DNA of 64,000 nucleotides from Phycisphaerales bacterium (GTDB lineage: Bacteria; Planctomycetota; Phycisphaerae; Phycisphaerales; UBA1924), in contig JADJMV010000006.1 of the NCBI GenBank assembly GCA_016709445.1, positions 1-64,000 on the forward strand, read 5' to 3'. A program made the translations under genes and the position numbers. Position 1 is the first letter of the stretch, and every line of letters starts with the position of its first letter. Positions 46,062 through 55,105 of this stretch are shown here, one piece after another. Under the pieces are notes generated by a model, which worked only from the letters and a program-made list of their open reading frames with translations, ran no database searches and was not told the DNA's origin.

Positions 46062-46787
46062 ATGCTTCGAATCACCCTGACCGTTGTCGCCGGGCTGGCT
46101 GCAGCCGCCAACGCCGGCATTTTCAGTTTCGCATCGGACTCCAGCGACCAGAGTTGGACCTGGACGGGCGAGTTCCACGGCGGCCACTTCGCCCTCGAGG
46201 ACGCGACCGACCCGAGCGACACCACCAAGCTCCTGATCGATGATGGGAATGGCGGCCTCGACCCGCTGGTATTTGACGTCGATTTCAACGCCCACATGGA
46301 CCTGCACTACCTCTCCAGCACGCCGCTCGGGGGGGGCAAGTTCCTGCACACCTACCACATCGAAGAGGGGACGGCTGGCTGGTACACGCCGTTCGGCCCG
46401 GTCCTCGAGATGACCACCGCCGAGTCGATCGTCACGATTGTCGGCAATGAATTCAGTTGGGACTCGTCGGGCTCGCTGTTCGGCAGTTCCGCCTGGGCCG
46501 ACGTGGAATATACGAGCTATATCAACGAGCCGGCGTACGGCATGTTCGAGGGTGTCAACGTCGGCCCCGCCGACTTCTCGTTCTCGATCAGCGCGCTGAA
46601 TACCAGCGGCGTGATCCCCTACGATTTCAGCAGCCTCGGGGCCGCCTTGGACCCCAACACGATGACGCCGATCGACACCATCTACGCCGAGGGGTCGTTC
46701 TCGGGCTCTGCCCAGTTCGTTCCCGCGCCGGGTGTGGCGACGGTCTTCGCCGGGGTTGCGATACTGGGCCTCCGCCGCCGGCGATAG
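46062..46787 (+). CDS. Exported PEP-CTERM-like (VPAP) protein, paralogue 2
   Basis: A 241-residue relative of the preceding protein: signal peptide MLRITLTVVAGLAAAANAG, then IFSFASDSSDQSWTWTGEF, TKLLIDDGNGGLDPLVFDV and FLHTYHIEEGTAGWYTPFG, and a C-terminal VPAPGVATVFAGVAILGLRR ending in RRRR. The N-terminus (MLRI..VVAGLAAAA.AGIFSFASD) and the LLIDD.NG block are nearly identical to paralogue 1, while the middle has diverged. Likely sorted by the same exosortase-like system. No exosortase gene is in the window. Confidence 0.8.
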   Translation: MLRITLTVVAGLAAAANAGIFSFASDSSDQSWTWTGEFHGGHFALEDATDPSDTTKLLIDDGNGGLDPLVFDVDFNAHMDLHYLSSTPLGGGKFLHTYHIEEGTAGWYTPFGPVLEMTTAESIVTIVGNEFSWDSSGSLFGSSAWADVEYTSYINEPAYGMFEGVNVGPADFSFSISALNTSGVIPYDFSSLGAALDPNTMTPIDTIYAEGSFSGSAQFVPAPGVATVFAGVAILGLRRRR

Positions 46788-46794
46788 GCCCGCC

Positions 46795-47443
46795 TCAATC
46801 CTGATCAGGTGCGCGACGCCGGCTTCTGGGAGGCCGGCGTTGTGCCATGAGCATGCCGCGAGCGTCGGGCGCCCCGCCTCCTCGGCTGGCCACGCCCCAG
46901 GCGGAGCGACGGACCCCACAGAGGGCGATCGCGATCGCATCGGCGACGTCCGGCGGCTGTGGCGGCTCAGCGAGACCGAAGGCTGCCTGAACCGCCGCCT
47001 GCATCTGCGCCTTCGTCGCGTGGCCATGCCCGGTCAGCGACTTCTTGACCTCGTTCGGCCGCAGTTCCACCAACTCCAGCCCGGCCTGCCGGATCGCCAG
47101 CAAGAGCACGCCGCGGGCATGTCCCATCACAATGGCCGTCGCGGGGTGCTTGTAGTGGGCGAAGAGCGACTCGACCGCGACAAGCTCCGGGGCGCAGACG
47201 CTTCAGCGCCTCGCGAAAATCGCGGTCAAGCTCGACCAGGCGTGCGGAGACGCTCGCTGCGGTGCGGCCGGATGGAGCATCGTCACGGGCATCCTCGACC
47301 GAAGCGGGCTGGTGCACCGACATGGTGAGTCGGAACACCCCCGCCTCCACGATCGCGGGGGTGTCGAGAAGTGCGTGGGGGCTCCCCTCCAGGCAGGCAT
47401 AGCCCGTGAGGCGCAGACCAGGATCGACACCGAGCACCCGCAT
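46795..47443 (-). pseudogene. ruvC: Crossover junction endodeoxyribonuclease RuvC, frameshifted once in this sequence
   Basis: RuvC cuts Holliday junctions with RuvAB. The first segment has MRVLGVDPGLRLTGYACLEG (first catalytic Asp) and RLVELDRDFREALKRLRP. The continuation in another frame has PELVAVESLFAHYKHPATAI (catalytic Glu), GHARGVLLLAIRQAGLELVE, VKKSLTGHGHATKAQMQAAV and PPDVADAIAIALCG (final catalytic Asp). One base too many in the run at 47189-47192 (CCCC on the minus strand) separates them. Corrected length is about 215 residues, with 40 extra basic residues at the C-terminus. All four acidic catalytic positions are present, so an error in the sequence is more likely than decay. ruvA and ruvB are not adjacent. 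Confidence 0.85.
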
Positions 47444-47532
47444 CAGTGGGAGTCTATCGGGCTCCGGCGCAACCACGGTCCGGCCGGATCGGGCCGGGCG
47501 TCAAGCTCCGGCAGAATCGGCCGGGCGTGGCA

Positions 47533-49536
47533 TTACCTGGCGGGCGCCTCCGATGTCGACTCCGCCTTGATCTCGCGGGGGAGCATGTCGGGGGCGCAGG
47601 CGAGGTTGTACGCCACGATCGCGGCGTTGGTGGCCGATTGACGGAGGTAATTCGGGATCGCCAGATCGACACGGTCGTGCTGCGTGTGCCATCCGAAGCC
47701 GTACTCGGCCCGCCCGACCTCGTCCCAGAAATACCCCGGGACACCGATCGCGTTGAAGCTCGCGTGGTCGGAGCCGCCCCCCTGGGGCATCTTCTCCCCG
47801 ATCTGCACGTTGACGTTGAGGTACTTGCCGTCGACCTCATCCCAGACCCGGCCATTGATCGGCGCTGTCGCCGCCGCGAGATAGTCCCGCTGGGAGGCGA
47901 TGCCATGCATGCCGCCCTCGGAATTGGTGCCGCCATCGTCGACGAGGCAGCAGACGATTTTCGCCCGCTCCTCCTCGCTCAGGCTGTCCACGTAGCCCTT
48001 CGATCCCAGGAGGCCCTGCTCCTCGCCGGTCCAGAGGATGAACCGGATCGTGCGCTTCGGCTTCGCGCCGGAGGCCGCGAGAATCCGGGCCGCCTCGAGC
48101 GTGACGCTCGATCCGGTGCCGTTGTCCGTGGCGCCCTGGGAGCCGGGGCCGTTCCAGCTGTCGAGGTGGGCCGAGACGATGACGACCTCGTCGGGCTTCT
48201 CCGTGCCTCGGATCTCGGCGATCGTGTCGTAGACGGGGATGGGTCCCGGGGTGAGCTGGTTGTCCATGTTGAATTCCAGCTCGATGTCACCGCCGTCGGC
48301 GAGCTTGGAATTGATGTAGTCGTAGTCGGGCTCGCTGACGATGACCTCGAGGTCTTTGGCGAGCGTCTCGGGTGTCAGCTCACGCCAGCCGCTGATCGAG
48401 CTGGTCCAGACCCGCTCGTCCTTGCTGCTGGAGACGTAGCCGGCGGGGTTGCACGCCATGACCTGCTCGAGCATGGAGGGCCCGGTCGGCTCCGGGGCCG
48501 GCCGACTCAGCTCGATCTCGAACGTCATGCTTGGGTCATCGACGCGTGTGGAGGTTCCTGCCAGTCCCCCGCCGGTCGAGTGGAACTCGTACCGCGAGCG
48601 GCCGCGGGGAGTCTCGTATTCGAACTTCAGCGTCTCCCCTTCGATCGAAGCGTTCTCGATATCCCCGGGCTTGGACTCGCCGAAGGCCATCGTGCCGGTG
48701 ATGGTGCCGTCGGAGTGCTTGTCGACCGCCAGGCGGCACGGATACCCGTCGCGTCCCTGGATTTTCAGGGAGCCGTTCCAGGGGCCTGCGATCGGGTCAT
48801 CGGGGATGACGACGGGCGGCGGCGGCGGCTTGCCGATGTCGTCGCGAATCTCCTGGCGGGCGCTATAGCGGGCGTTTGCCGAGCCCGTGACTCCTCGGAT
48901 GCCGGATCGACCTGACATGTCGGTCGGGATGACGACCCAGGCGCCGGGCAGCTTGTCCTTAACGGCGTCAAACTCGGCCTGATCGGCCGGCATGCGGACC
49001 GCTTTGCCCCGGACCGCCCCGGGTGTTCCGGGCGCCCACGCGAGCGTGGTCAGTGCCTTGACGTCGTGCTCGTCGCGTCCCAGGAAGATCTTGCCCCATG
49101 AAGGCCCACGGTCGAATCGCATCCCGATGGTGCCCCACTGGAACAAGCTCGACTTGAGCCCCCAGCTCTCGAACTGGTCCCGCGCCCACTTGTTGGCGGT
49201 CTCTGCGTTCGCCGAACCCGTGAGACGTGGGCCGATCCCTTCCGTGAGGTGGCGGAGGGTGTCCATTACCTGCGAGTGTGCGGTCCCTTCCTCGAAGATC
49301 TTTGCGATGATCCGGGGATCACCCATCGAGATCGCCGGGACCGGCACCATCTCGCCATCGACGACCGCGTAGCTCTCCACCTCGTTGCCATCTTGGTCGT
49401 GGGCGGGGGGCAGTCCCGCGAGGGTGGCCGAGGCCGCACTCGGCGGGGGTTCGATGGCCGCGTTGGAGGCCCACGATGCCGTCGAGATCGCCACGCCGGC
49501 CAGAACCAGCAGGTGCAGGGGTCGAATCGCTCGCAT
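47533..49536 (-). CDS. Secreted M28-family zinc metallopeptidase
   Basis: A 667-residue exported aminopeptidase/carboxypeptidase-like protein. The signal peptide is MRAIRPLHLLVLAGVAIS. An N-terminal domain with a PA-like insert (ARYSARQEIRDDIGKPPPPP) is followed by the M28 catalytic core: VVIVSAHLDSWNGPGSQG (Zn His and Asp), GATDNGTGSSVTLEAARI (bridging Asp), ILWTGEEQGLLGSKGYVD (catalytic Glu and ligand), LVDDGGTNSEGGM, and FGWHTQHDRVDLAIPN (final His). The family removes N-terminal or C-terminal residues; the substrate is unknown. AGGAGG before ATG 49536. Confidence 0.9.
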   Translation of the reverse strand: MRAIRPLHLLVLAGVAISTASWASNAAIEPPPSAASATLAGLPPAHDQDGNEVESYAVVDGEMVPVPAISMGDPRIIAKIFEEGTAHSQVMDTLRHLTEGIGPRLTGSANAETANKWARDQFESWGLKSSLFQWGTIGMRFDRGPSWGKIFLGRDEHDVKALTTLAWAPGTPGAVRGKAVRMPADQAEFDAVKDKLPGAWVVIPTDMSGRSGIRGVTGSANARYSARQEIRDDIGKPPPPPVVIPDDPIAGPWNGSLKIQGRDGYPCRLAVDKHSDGTITGTMAFGESKPGDIENASIEGETLKFEYETPRGRSRYEFHSTGGGLAGTSTRVDDPSMTFEIELSRPAPEPTGPSMLEQVMACNPAGYVSSSKDERVWTSSISGWRELTPETLAKDLEVIVSEPDYDYINSKLADGGDIELEFNMDNQLTPGPIPVYDTIAEIRGTEKPDEVVIVSAHLDSWNGPGSQGATDNGTGSSVTLEAARILAASGAKPKRTIRFILWTGEEQGLLGSKGYVDSLSEEERAKIVCCLVDDGGTNSEGGMHGIASQRDYLAAATAPINGRVWDEVDGKYLNVNVQIGEKMPQGGGSDHASFNAIGVPGYFWDEVGRAEYGFGWHTQHDRVDLAIPNYLRQSATNAAIVAYNLACAPDMLPREIKAESTSEAPAR

Positions 49537-49638
49537 GAACAAGCCTCCTGTTGCCGGGGTCTGTATCCCCGTGGCAACAGCATACCGCAGTGGCTCCCCC
49601 GGCAGGTCCAACGACGCCGAGGCCTGGCGGTGGCTGCG

Positions 49639-51095
49639 CTAGTTCAGCGGCAGGCTCTTAGCCTTCCAGAGGTCGTAGAGCCGGCTGAGCGAGATCGGCT
49701 CCCAGAGCTGGGTGCCCGGGAGTTCGGCCCGGACGAGCTTGCCCCGTGGGTCAAACAGGCTCGTCTGTCCCGGCGAGCCCTCGGCCGGGCGCGAGGTGTA
49801 CTTCCACGCTCCGGGCCGGGCCGGGTCCTGCTCGAGGTTGTCCTCGCGGAGCGTCACGCGGTCGACGGCCTGGTTGAACGCATAGAACCGGTACGCCCCG
49901 GGGCTCGACTTGTGCAGCAGCAGGTAGGGCATCAGGTAGACCTCCGCCCTGCTGATGTAGCCCACACCCTCGATCGCGGGGTGGATGGAGTCGGTGGGCC
50001 GGCCCCCGCTCACCCGCGAGATCGCCAGATCGCCCCGGTCCCTCGCCCCGGTTTCGATGGTGGTTGTCGCCGCGTCCTTCTTGGCCTTTGCGGGGCGGAC
50101 GGACTGCCGGATGGACCAAGCCTCCTGACTGCGGTCCGGGGTCACGAAGAAGGCCGCGGCGAGATCGATCACCGAATCCGAGTCGAGGATCCGGACCTCC
50201 TGGAAAACCAGGTATCCCTTCCGGCGGTCGTCCGGCCCACTCTGTCCCCGCTCGGCACCGGCCTTGAGTTCGGCCCGCGTTCCCAGGGCGTAGCGCGTCC
50301 GCCGGTAGCCGTACTCGACAGCGTCCTTGTCGTCCCCGCTGGGGCGGGCTGGTACAGACGTTCATACCGCCATTCGGAGCCCAATTCCGCGATGACGTCT
50401 TCGTAATCCTTTGGGGTGAGCGATTGCATGAAGGCGACGCCCGCGTCCACGCCGAGCGCCCGATGGGCGTCGGCGAGCGAGGGATCGGCGATGACGACCG
50501 AGCTCACCATGAGCTCGAAAAAGGGCTTGACCTGTTCGAGCGCGGGCGCGGTCGTCTGGAGTTCCAGCATCGCCACCATGTTGGAGGTGGGCATGAACAG
50601 GGCGTAGCCGTAAGCGGAGTCGTCGTCGCTCAGGTTGGCGATTGTGAGGTAGAACACCTCCGCCGGCCAGCCGTCGATTGTGCTGGCCCGCCGCGAGAGG
50701 AGGCGGCCGCGGGCGTTCTTCGCGTCATAGGTGGCCTTGGAGGGGGTGTTTGGATCAATATCGAGCGTTGCGACGGCGTTGAGGTGCTGGCGGATGATCG
50801 AGTCGGCGATCTCGGGCAGGGTCTGGGCCTTGGTGAGGATGGTTTCCGAGACGTTGACCAGGGCGGTTTGCCCCGGGAGCTTGACGGTCGTGACCCCTCG
50901 CCCGGCGATGTCGTAGGACGAGGCGGTCGCCCCCACCGGCAGTGTGACGGTCAGCCCGGCCACGGGCCGGGAGATGTGCTCGGTGGAGAGTTCGGCCTTC
51001 GGCGGGGCCGCGGGTTGGGCCCAGGCGGCGACAGTGGACACCGCGGTTGCGGTCAGGAGGGCCAGAATCGCGATGGGGCGTATCGAGTTTGGCAT
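49639..51095 (-). pseudogene. Exported protein of unknown function, frameshifted once in this sequence
   Basis: Signal peptide MPNSIRPIAILALLTATAVS, then a region with RPVAGLTVTLPVGATASSYD and GYALFMPTSNMVAMLELQTT, and ELGSEWRYERLYQPAPAG. The frame then changes: GDDKDAVEYGYRRTRYALGT, EVRILDSDSVIDLAAAFFVT and HKSSPGAYRFYAFNQAVDRV, ending WKAKSLPLN, lie in another frame. Adding one G to the GGGG run (plus-strand CCCC, 50334-50337) joins them into about 485 residues. No family is recognised. It is minus-strand and divergent from the S10 operon. Confidence 0.65.
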
Positions 51096-51446
51096 ATGAT
51101 CGTACTCTCGGGCTGATGATGCGGGGCGCGGAGCCTTCGGAAGTGATCGTCGCGTTGGGGCTGTGCGGCTTTGGGAAGGGTGGAGGTTCGTCGCCAGTCG
51201 GAGGGGACGGGCAAATCGCTGGCGTCGGGAGATTGACTACGCGGGGGAGCGTTGTAGGCTTCTTGGCTCATCCCCGATCGGGGGTGGGTGTGCGCGGGCG
51301 GAGCCCGCGTGGGTGGAGGTGCGGTGCCAGGAATGGTGCTGACCCGGCCGCGGGGCCGGGAAGAGGAGTCGTCGGCACGCTCGTCGCGTGCCGGCAGTGG
51401 TCGGACCCGCGACTGATGTTGGCGAGAGCCTGTGCCGAGGTGATGG
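51096..51446 (+). promoter_or_regulatory. S10 operon leader: promoter candidate and structured 5' region
   Basis: 351 bases before rpsJ without a gene. TTGACT (51233-51238), a 16-base spacer and TAGGCT (51255-51260) form a plausible sigma-70 promoter. Downstream are hairpins CGCGGGC/GCCCGCG with loop GGA (51293-51309) and CCCCGATCGGGG near 51272. In other bacteria S10 leaders mediate feedback control (for example by L4 in E. coli); whether this leader does so is unknown. Confidence 0.4.
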
Positions 51447-51755
51447 ATGACTGGCGGTCGGATTCGAATCAGGATGGAGGCGTACGACCACCTGGCGCTC
51501 GACGCGTCGGCCCGGGAGATCGTTGACCACGCCAAGCGCACCAACGCGAAGGTCGCCGGCCCTGTGCCGCTCCCGACCCGCATCGAGCGCTACACCGTGC
51601 TGCGCTCGCCCTTCATCGACAAGAAGAGCCGCGAGCAGTTCGAGATCCGTACGCACAAGCGCATCATCGACATCATCGAGCCCAACGCCCGCACGGTCGA
51701 GGCGCTGAATCGGCTTGTGGTGCCCGCGGGTGTTTTCGTGAGGATTAAGGCCTGA
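51447..51755 (+). CDS. rpsJ: 30S ribosomal protein S10
   Basis: A 102-residue S10, also the NusB/boxA antitermination partner. RIRIRMEAYDHLALDASARE, VAGPVPLPTRIERYTVLRSP and FIDKKSREQFEIRTHKRIID are standard. ATG 51447 with GAGGTG upstream. It opens the S10-spc ribosomal cluster. Confidence 0.95.
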   Translation: MTGGRIRIRMEAYDHLALDASAREIVDHAKRTNAKVAGPVPLPTRIERYTVLRSPFIDKKSREQFEIRTHKRIIDIIEPNARTVEALNRLVVPAGVFVRIKA

Positions 51756-51894
51756 CTTTCCGGGGTCGTTCGCCAGAGGCGGGCGGCCCCTTGTGTTTGG
51801 AGGGTGTCTCCGGAGCGGGACACCGCGAGAAAGCTAAGAAGACTTCCTCTGTCGCGGCCCGATCGGCCCGGCACGAAGCAAGAAAGAGCGAGCG

Positions 51895-52578
51895 ATGGGC
51901 GTCACGCTGCTGGGCAAGAAAATCGGAATGACACGCGTCTTCAGCGAGGACGGGAAGCAGAGCGTTCCCGTCACCGTGCTGCAGATGTCGCCCTGTGTCG
52001 TGACCCAGATCCGCACCCCCGAGACCGACGGCTATTCCGCCGTCCAGGTGGGCTGGGGCGAGATCAAGCCGCGCAACGCGTCCATCCCGATGATCGGGCA
52101 CGACGCCAAGGCCGGGTCGGCCCCGCGCCGCGTGCACGTCGAGTTTCGCTGCGACGATGGCGTGGCCTCGGGCTACGAGCTCGGCCAGGAGGTCGGCCTC
52201 GCCGCTCTGGAGGGCGTTCAGTTTGTGGACGCGATCGGGACGAGCAAGGGCAAGGGCTTCCAGGGCACGATGAAGCGGCACGGCTTCAAGGGACAGCAGG
52301 CCACGCACGGCGTTGAGCGGAAGCACCGCTCCCCGGGCTCGATCGGCGCCCACGCCACCAACCGCGGCCACTGCGGCAAGCTCAAGAAGGGCAAGCGCAT
52401 GGCCGGCCAGATGGGGGCCGAGCGGGTGACCGTCCGCAGCCTGCCCATCGTGAAGATCGATACCGAGAACAACCTGCTCCTGGTCAAGGGCCCCGTGCCC
52501 GGGGCCAACGGGGGCACGATCGAGATCAGGCCTGCGATCCGGCTGAACCGGAGCAAGGGCAAGGCCAAGTCCGCCTGA
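51895..52578 (+). CDS. rplC: 50S ribosomal protein L3
   Basis: A 227-residue L3: GVTLLGKKIGMTRVFSEDGK, VTVLQMSPCVVTQIRTPETD and the peptidyl-transferase-reaching loop FQGTMKRHGFKGQQATHGVE with HRSPGSIGA. Ends LNRSKGKAKSA. Second gene of the S10 cluster, 139 bases after rpsJ, followed by an unusually long gap before rplD. Confidence 0.95.
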   Translation: MGVTLLGKKIGMTRVFSEDGKQSVPVTVLQMSPCVVTQIRTPETDGYSAVQVGWGEIKPRNASIPMIGHDAKAGSAPRRVHVEFRCDDGVASGYELGQEVGLAALEGVQFVDAIGTSKGKGFQGTMKRHGFKGQQATHGVERKHRSPGSIGAHATNRGHCGKLKKGKRMAGQMGAERVTVRSLPIVKIDTENNLLLVKGPVPGANGGTIEIRPAIRLNRSKGKAKSA

Positions 52579-52862
52579 CGCGGGCGAGGCAGGTGATTCG
52601 ACCCGAGGGGCGGCAGCGGCCCCCCACGGGGTCCGGGAGGTCGGGAATCCCTCGGGGAGGACCGAAACCGCCGGACGACAACAGGAGTGTGGACCACCCG
52701 CGGCACGGTGCCGCGGGGGACAAGAGGCAGCCGAGTCGATTCCGCGTTCTCCCACGCGTGACAGCGGGCCCCGAGCAGGGGCGACGGGGAGCGGGCGGAT
52801 AGGCGAAGCGTTCCGGGGCGACGAGCCCGCGGAATTGAGAGGCGTCGGACGGAGCAAGACAG
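52579..52862 (+). other. Long structured gap between rplC and rplD
   Basis: 284 bases with no gene on either strand that is credible. It contains a near-perfect hairpin at 52697-52717 (nine pairs, CCCGCGGCA/TGCCGCGGG, loop CGG) and several GC repeats. In most bacteria these two genes are almost touching. The gap may hold an internal promoter, processing site or a feedback-control element for L4. Confidence 0.4.
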
Positions 52863-53564
52863 ATGGATGTCCCCGTCTACAATATTGCTGGCGACAAGGT
52901 CGCGAGCATTACAATCGACGAGCAGTCCCTTGGCGGGACCGTGAACCCAGCGCTGATCAAGCAGGCGTACGTGATGTATCACGCCAACCTGCGGCAGGGC
53001 TCGGCGCGGACCAAGAACCGCCATGAGGTCGAGGGCTCGACGAAGAAGATGTACAAGCAGAAGGGCACCGGCAACGCCCGCCACGGCAACAAGAAGCCCC
53101 CGCACTTCCGCGGCGGTGGGCACTCGTTCGCCAAGCGGCGCACCCGTGAGGACTACCACCTCACGATGCCGAAGAAGATGCGCCGCAAGGCGAATCGGAA
53201 CGCCCTGCTCGCCAAGCTCGTGGACAACGAGGTCAAGGTCGTTGACAGCCTGGCCTTCAACGAGCCCAAGACCAAGTTGTTTTCGGAGTTCCTCAAGGCG
53301 ATGGGGATCGACCACAAGGCCCTGCTCGCCCTCTCCAAGGACCGCGAGATCTCCAAGAACGCGTGGCTGAGCGCCCGCAACGTCGACGGTGTCGACGTGT
53401 GCTGTGCCGATCAGCTCACCGCGTTCGACATGCTCAACCACCGATACCTGGTCATCGGCCGGGCGGAGCTGGAGGCATGGCTCGCCGGGCCGAGTTCGCA
53501 GATCGGCAAGTCCGCCAAGGTCGAGCCCCTCGGGCGCGCCAAGGCCGCGGAGGAGGTCGCCTGA
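52863..53564 (+). CDS. rplD: 50S ribosomal protein L4
   Basis: A 233-residue L4. VYNIAGDKVASITIDEQSLG and VMYHANLRQGSARTKNRHEV start the protein; the extended tunnel loop has KMYKQKGTGNARHGNKKPPH and FRGGGHSFAKR, and the C-terminus holds FDMLNHRYLVIGRAELEAWL. About 25 extra residues extend the normal end. The stop overlaps the rplW start (TGATG). Confidence 0.94.
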   Translation: MDVPVYNIAGDKVASITIDEQSLGGTVNPALIKQAYVMYHANLRQGSARTKNRHEVEGSTKKMYKQKGTGNARHGNKKPPHFRGGGHSFAKRRTREDYHLTMPKKMRRKANRNALLAKLVDNEVKVVDSLAFNEPKTKLFSEFLKAMGIDHKALLALSKDREISKNAWLSARNVDGVDVCCADQLTAFDMLNHRYLVIGRAELEAWLAGPSSQIGKSAKVEPLGRAKAAEEVA

Positions 53565-53842
53565 TGGACGCCACATACGTCGTCAAAAGGCCCATGCTCA
53601 CCGAGAAGAGCACGTTCGCCATGAACGAGGAGGGCCGGTACACGTTCCTCGTCGACCGCACGGCGAGCAAGGACGAGATCCGACGCGCGGTCGAGACGCT
53701 CTACGGCGTCAAGGTCGTCGGCGTGACCACCCAGGTGCGCAAGGGCAAGGAGCGTCGGCTCAAGTACGGGTGGGTCACCGAGAAGCTGAGTAAGAAGGCG
53801 GTCGTCAAGCTGGCTGAAGGCCAGACGATCGAGTTGTTCTGA
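53564..53842 (+). CDS. rplW: 50S ribosomal protein L23
   Basis: A 92-residue L23 at the tunnel exit, docking site for trigger factor and SRP. VVKRPMLTEKSTFAMNEEGR, YTFLVDRTASKDEIRRAVET and VGVTTQVRKGKERRLKYGW fit the family. ATG shares one base with the rplD stop, so translation is coupled. GGAGGAGG lies upstream inside rplD. Confidence 0.94.
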   Translation: MDATYVVKRPMLTEKSTFAMNEEGRYTFLVDRTASKDEIRRAVETLYGVKVVGVTTQVRKGKERRLKYGWVTEKLSKKAVVKLAEGQTIELF

Positions 53843-53886
53843 GTCGTTGGTCCGTCAGGGCCGTGTGAGTTCGCGAGGGCTGAGCA

Positions 53887-54744
53887 ATGCCGATCCGGAT
53901 CTACAAACCAACCAGCGCTGGCAGGCGGAACGCCTCGGTGAACCAGCACGCCGAGGTGACCAAGTCCAAGCCGGAGAAGTCCCTCCTGCGCCCGCTCAAC
54001 AAGAAGGGCGGACGGAACAACGAGGGCAAGATCACGGTGCGTGGCCGGGGCGGCGGCGTCAAGCGGATGTACCGCGTCATCGACTTCAAGCGTCGTGACC
54101 GCGAGGGCATCCAGGGCAAGGTCGTCGCGATCGAGTACGACCCCAACCGCACCTGCCATATCGCGCTGATCGAGTACACCGACGGCGCCAAGCGGTATAT
54201 CCCGGCTCCCCAGGGCCTCAAGGTCGGATCGGTCATCGAGTGCTCCCGCGAGCACCCCGTCGAGCCCGATGCCGGCAACATGATGCAGCTGCGGTTCATC
54301 CCCACGGGCCTGGATCTCCACTGCATCGAGCTCCAGCCCGGGCGCGGCGCCCAGATGTGTCGTTCCGCGGGGGTCTCTGCGAAGCTCTCCAACAAGGAGG
54401 GCAGGTACGCGACGCTCGTGCTGCCCAGCGGCGAAACCCGCCGCGTGCTCCTCGAGTGCTTGGCCACGATCGGCACGGTCGGCAACGCCGACCACCAGAA
54501 CCGCCGTCTCGGTAAGGCGGGCATCTCCCGCCTCCTGGGAAGGCGCCCCATCACGCGTGGCGTCGCCAAGAGCCACCACTCTCACCCCCTCGGTGGCGGT
54601 GAGGGCCGGAGCAAGAGCGGCCGTCCCCCCTGCGGGCCGGCGGGCACCCCCTCCAAGGGCGGCCCGACGCGGGACCGCAAGAAGGCGAGCTCGAAGCTCA
54701 TCATCCGTCGTCGGTACAGCAAGCGGTACGGTCAGTTGAAGTAA
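53887..54744 (+). CDS. rplB: 50S ribosomal protein L2
   Basis: A 285-residue L2. PIRIYKPTSAGRRNASVNQH begins it; LLRPLNKKGGRNNEGKITVR, FIPTGLDLHCIELQPGRGAQ, RSAGVSAKLSNKEGRYATLV and RPITRGVAKSHHSHPLGGGE carry the core and the conserved C-terminal His-rich loop near the peptidyl-transferase centre. Length is normal. Confidence 0.96.
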   Translation: MPIRIYKPTSAGRRNASVNQHAEVTKSKPEKSLLRPLNKKGGRNNEGKITVRGRGGGVKRMYRVIDFKRRDREGIQGKVVAIEYDPNRTCHIALIEYTDGAKRYIPAPQGLKVGSVIECSREHPVEPDAGNMMQLRFIPTGLDLHCIELQPGRGAQMCRSAGVSAKLSNKEGRYATLVLPSGETRRVLLECLATIGTVGNADHQNRRLGKAGISRLLGRRPITRGVAKSHHSHPLGGGEGRSKSGRPPCGPAGTPSKGGPTRDRKKASSKLIIRRRYSKRYGQLK

Positions 54745-54796
54745 GACATCCGCGGCGTCAGACCGACGCCGTGGCCAGCGGAGCGAGGCGCAAAGC

Positions 54797-55081
54797 ATGG
54801 GTCGCAGTCTGAAAAAAGGTCCGTTCGTCGACGAGAAGCTCTTCCGCAAGGTGGAGAAGCAGGCCTCGGCCGGCAAGCGGGAGCCCATCAAGACCTGGGC
54901 TCGCCGGTGCACGATCGTGCCCGAGTTTGTCGGCTACACGTTCAAGGTCCACAACGGTCGGGCGTTCCTCGACGTGTACGTCACGGAGGACATGGTCGGG
55001 CACAAGCTCGGCGAGTTCTCCATCACGCGGACCTTCCGCGGTCACACCAACAAGAAGGAAGGCATCAAGTCCGGTGCGTAA
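54797..55081 (+). CDS. rpsS: 30S ribosomal protein S19
   Basis: A 94-residue S19: GRSLKKGPFVDEKLFRKVEK, IKTWARRCTIVPEFVGYTFK and VHNGRAFLDVYVTEDMVGHK, then GEFSITRTFRGHTNKKEG. Normal length. It ends 24 bases before the unusual rplV. Confidence 0.95.
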   Translation: MGRSLKKGPFVDEKLFRKVEKQASAGKREPIKTWARRCTIVPEFVGYTFKVHNGRAFLDVYVTEDMVGHKLGEFSITRTFRGHTNKKEGIKSGA

Positions 55082-55105
55082 GCACCGACTTGCGAGGGCT
55101 GAGCC

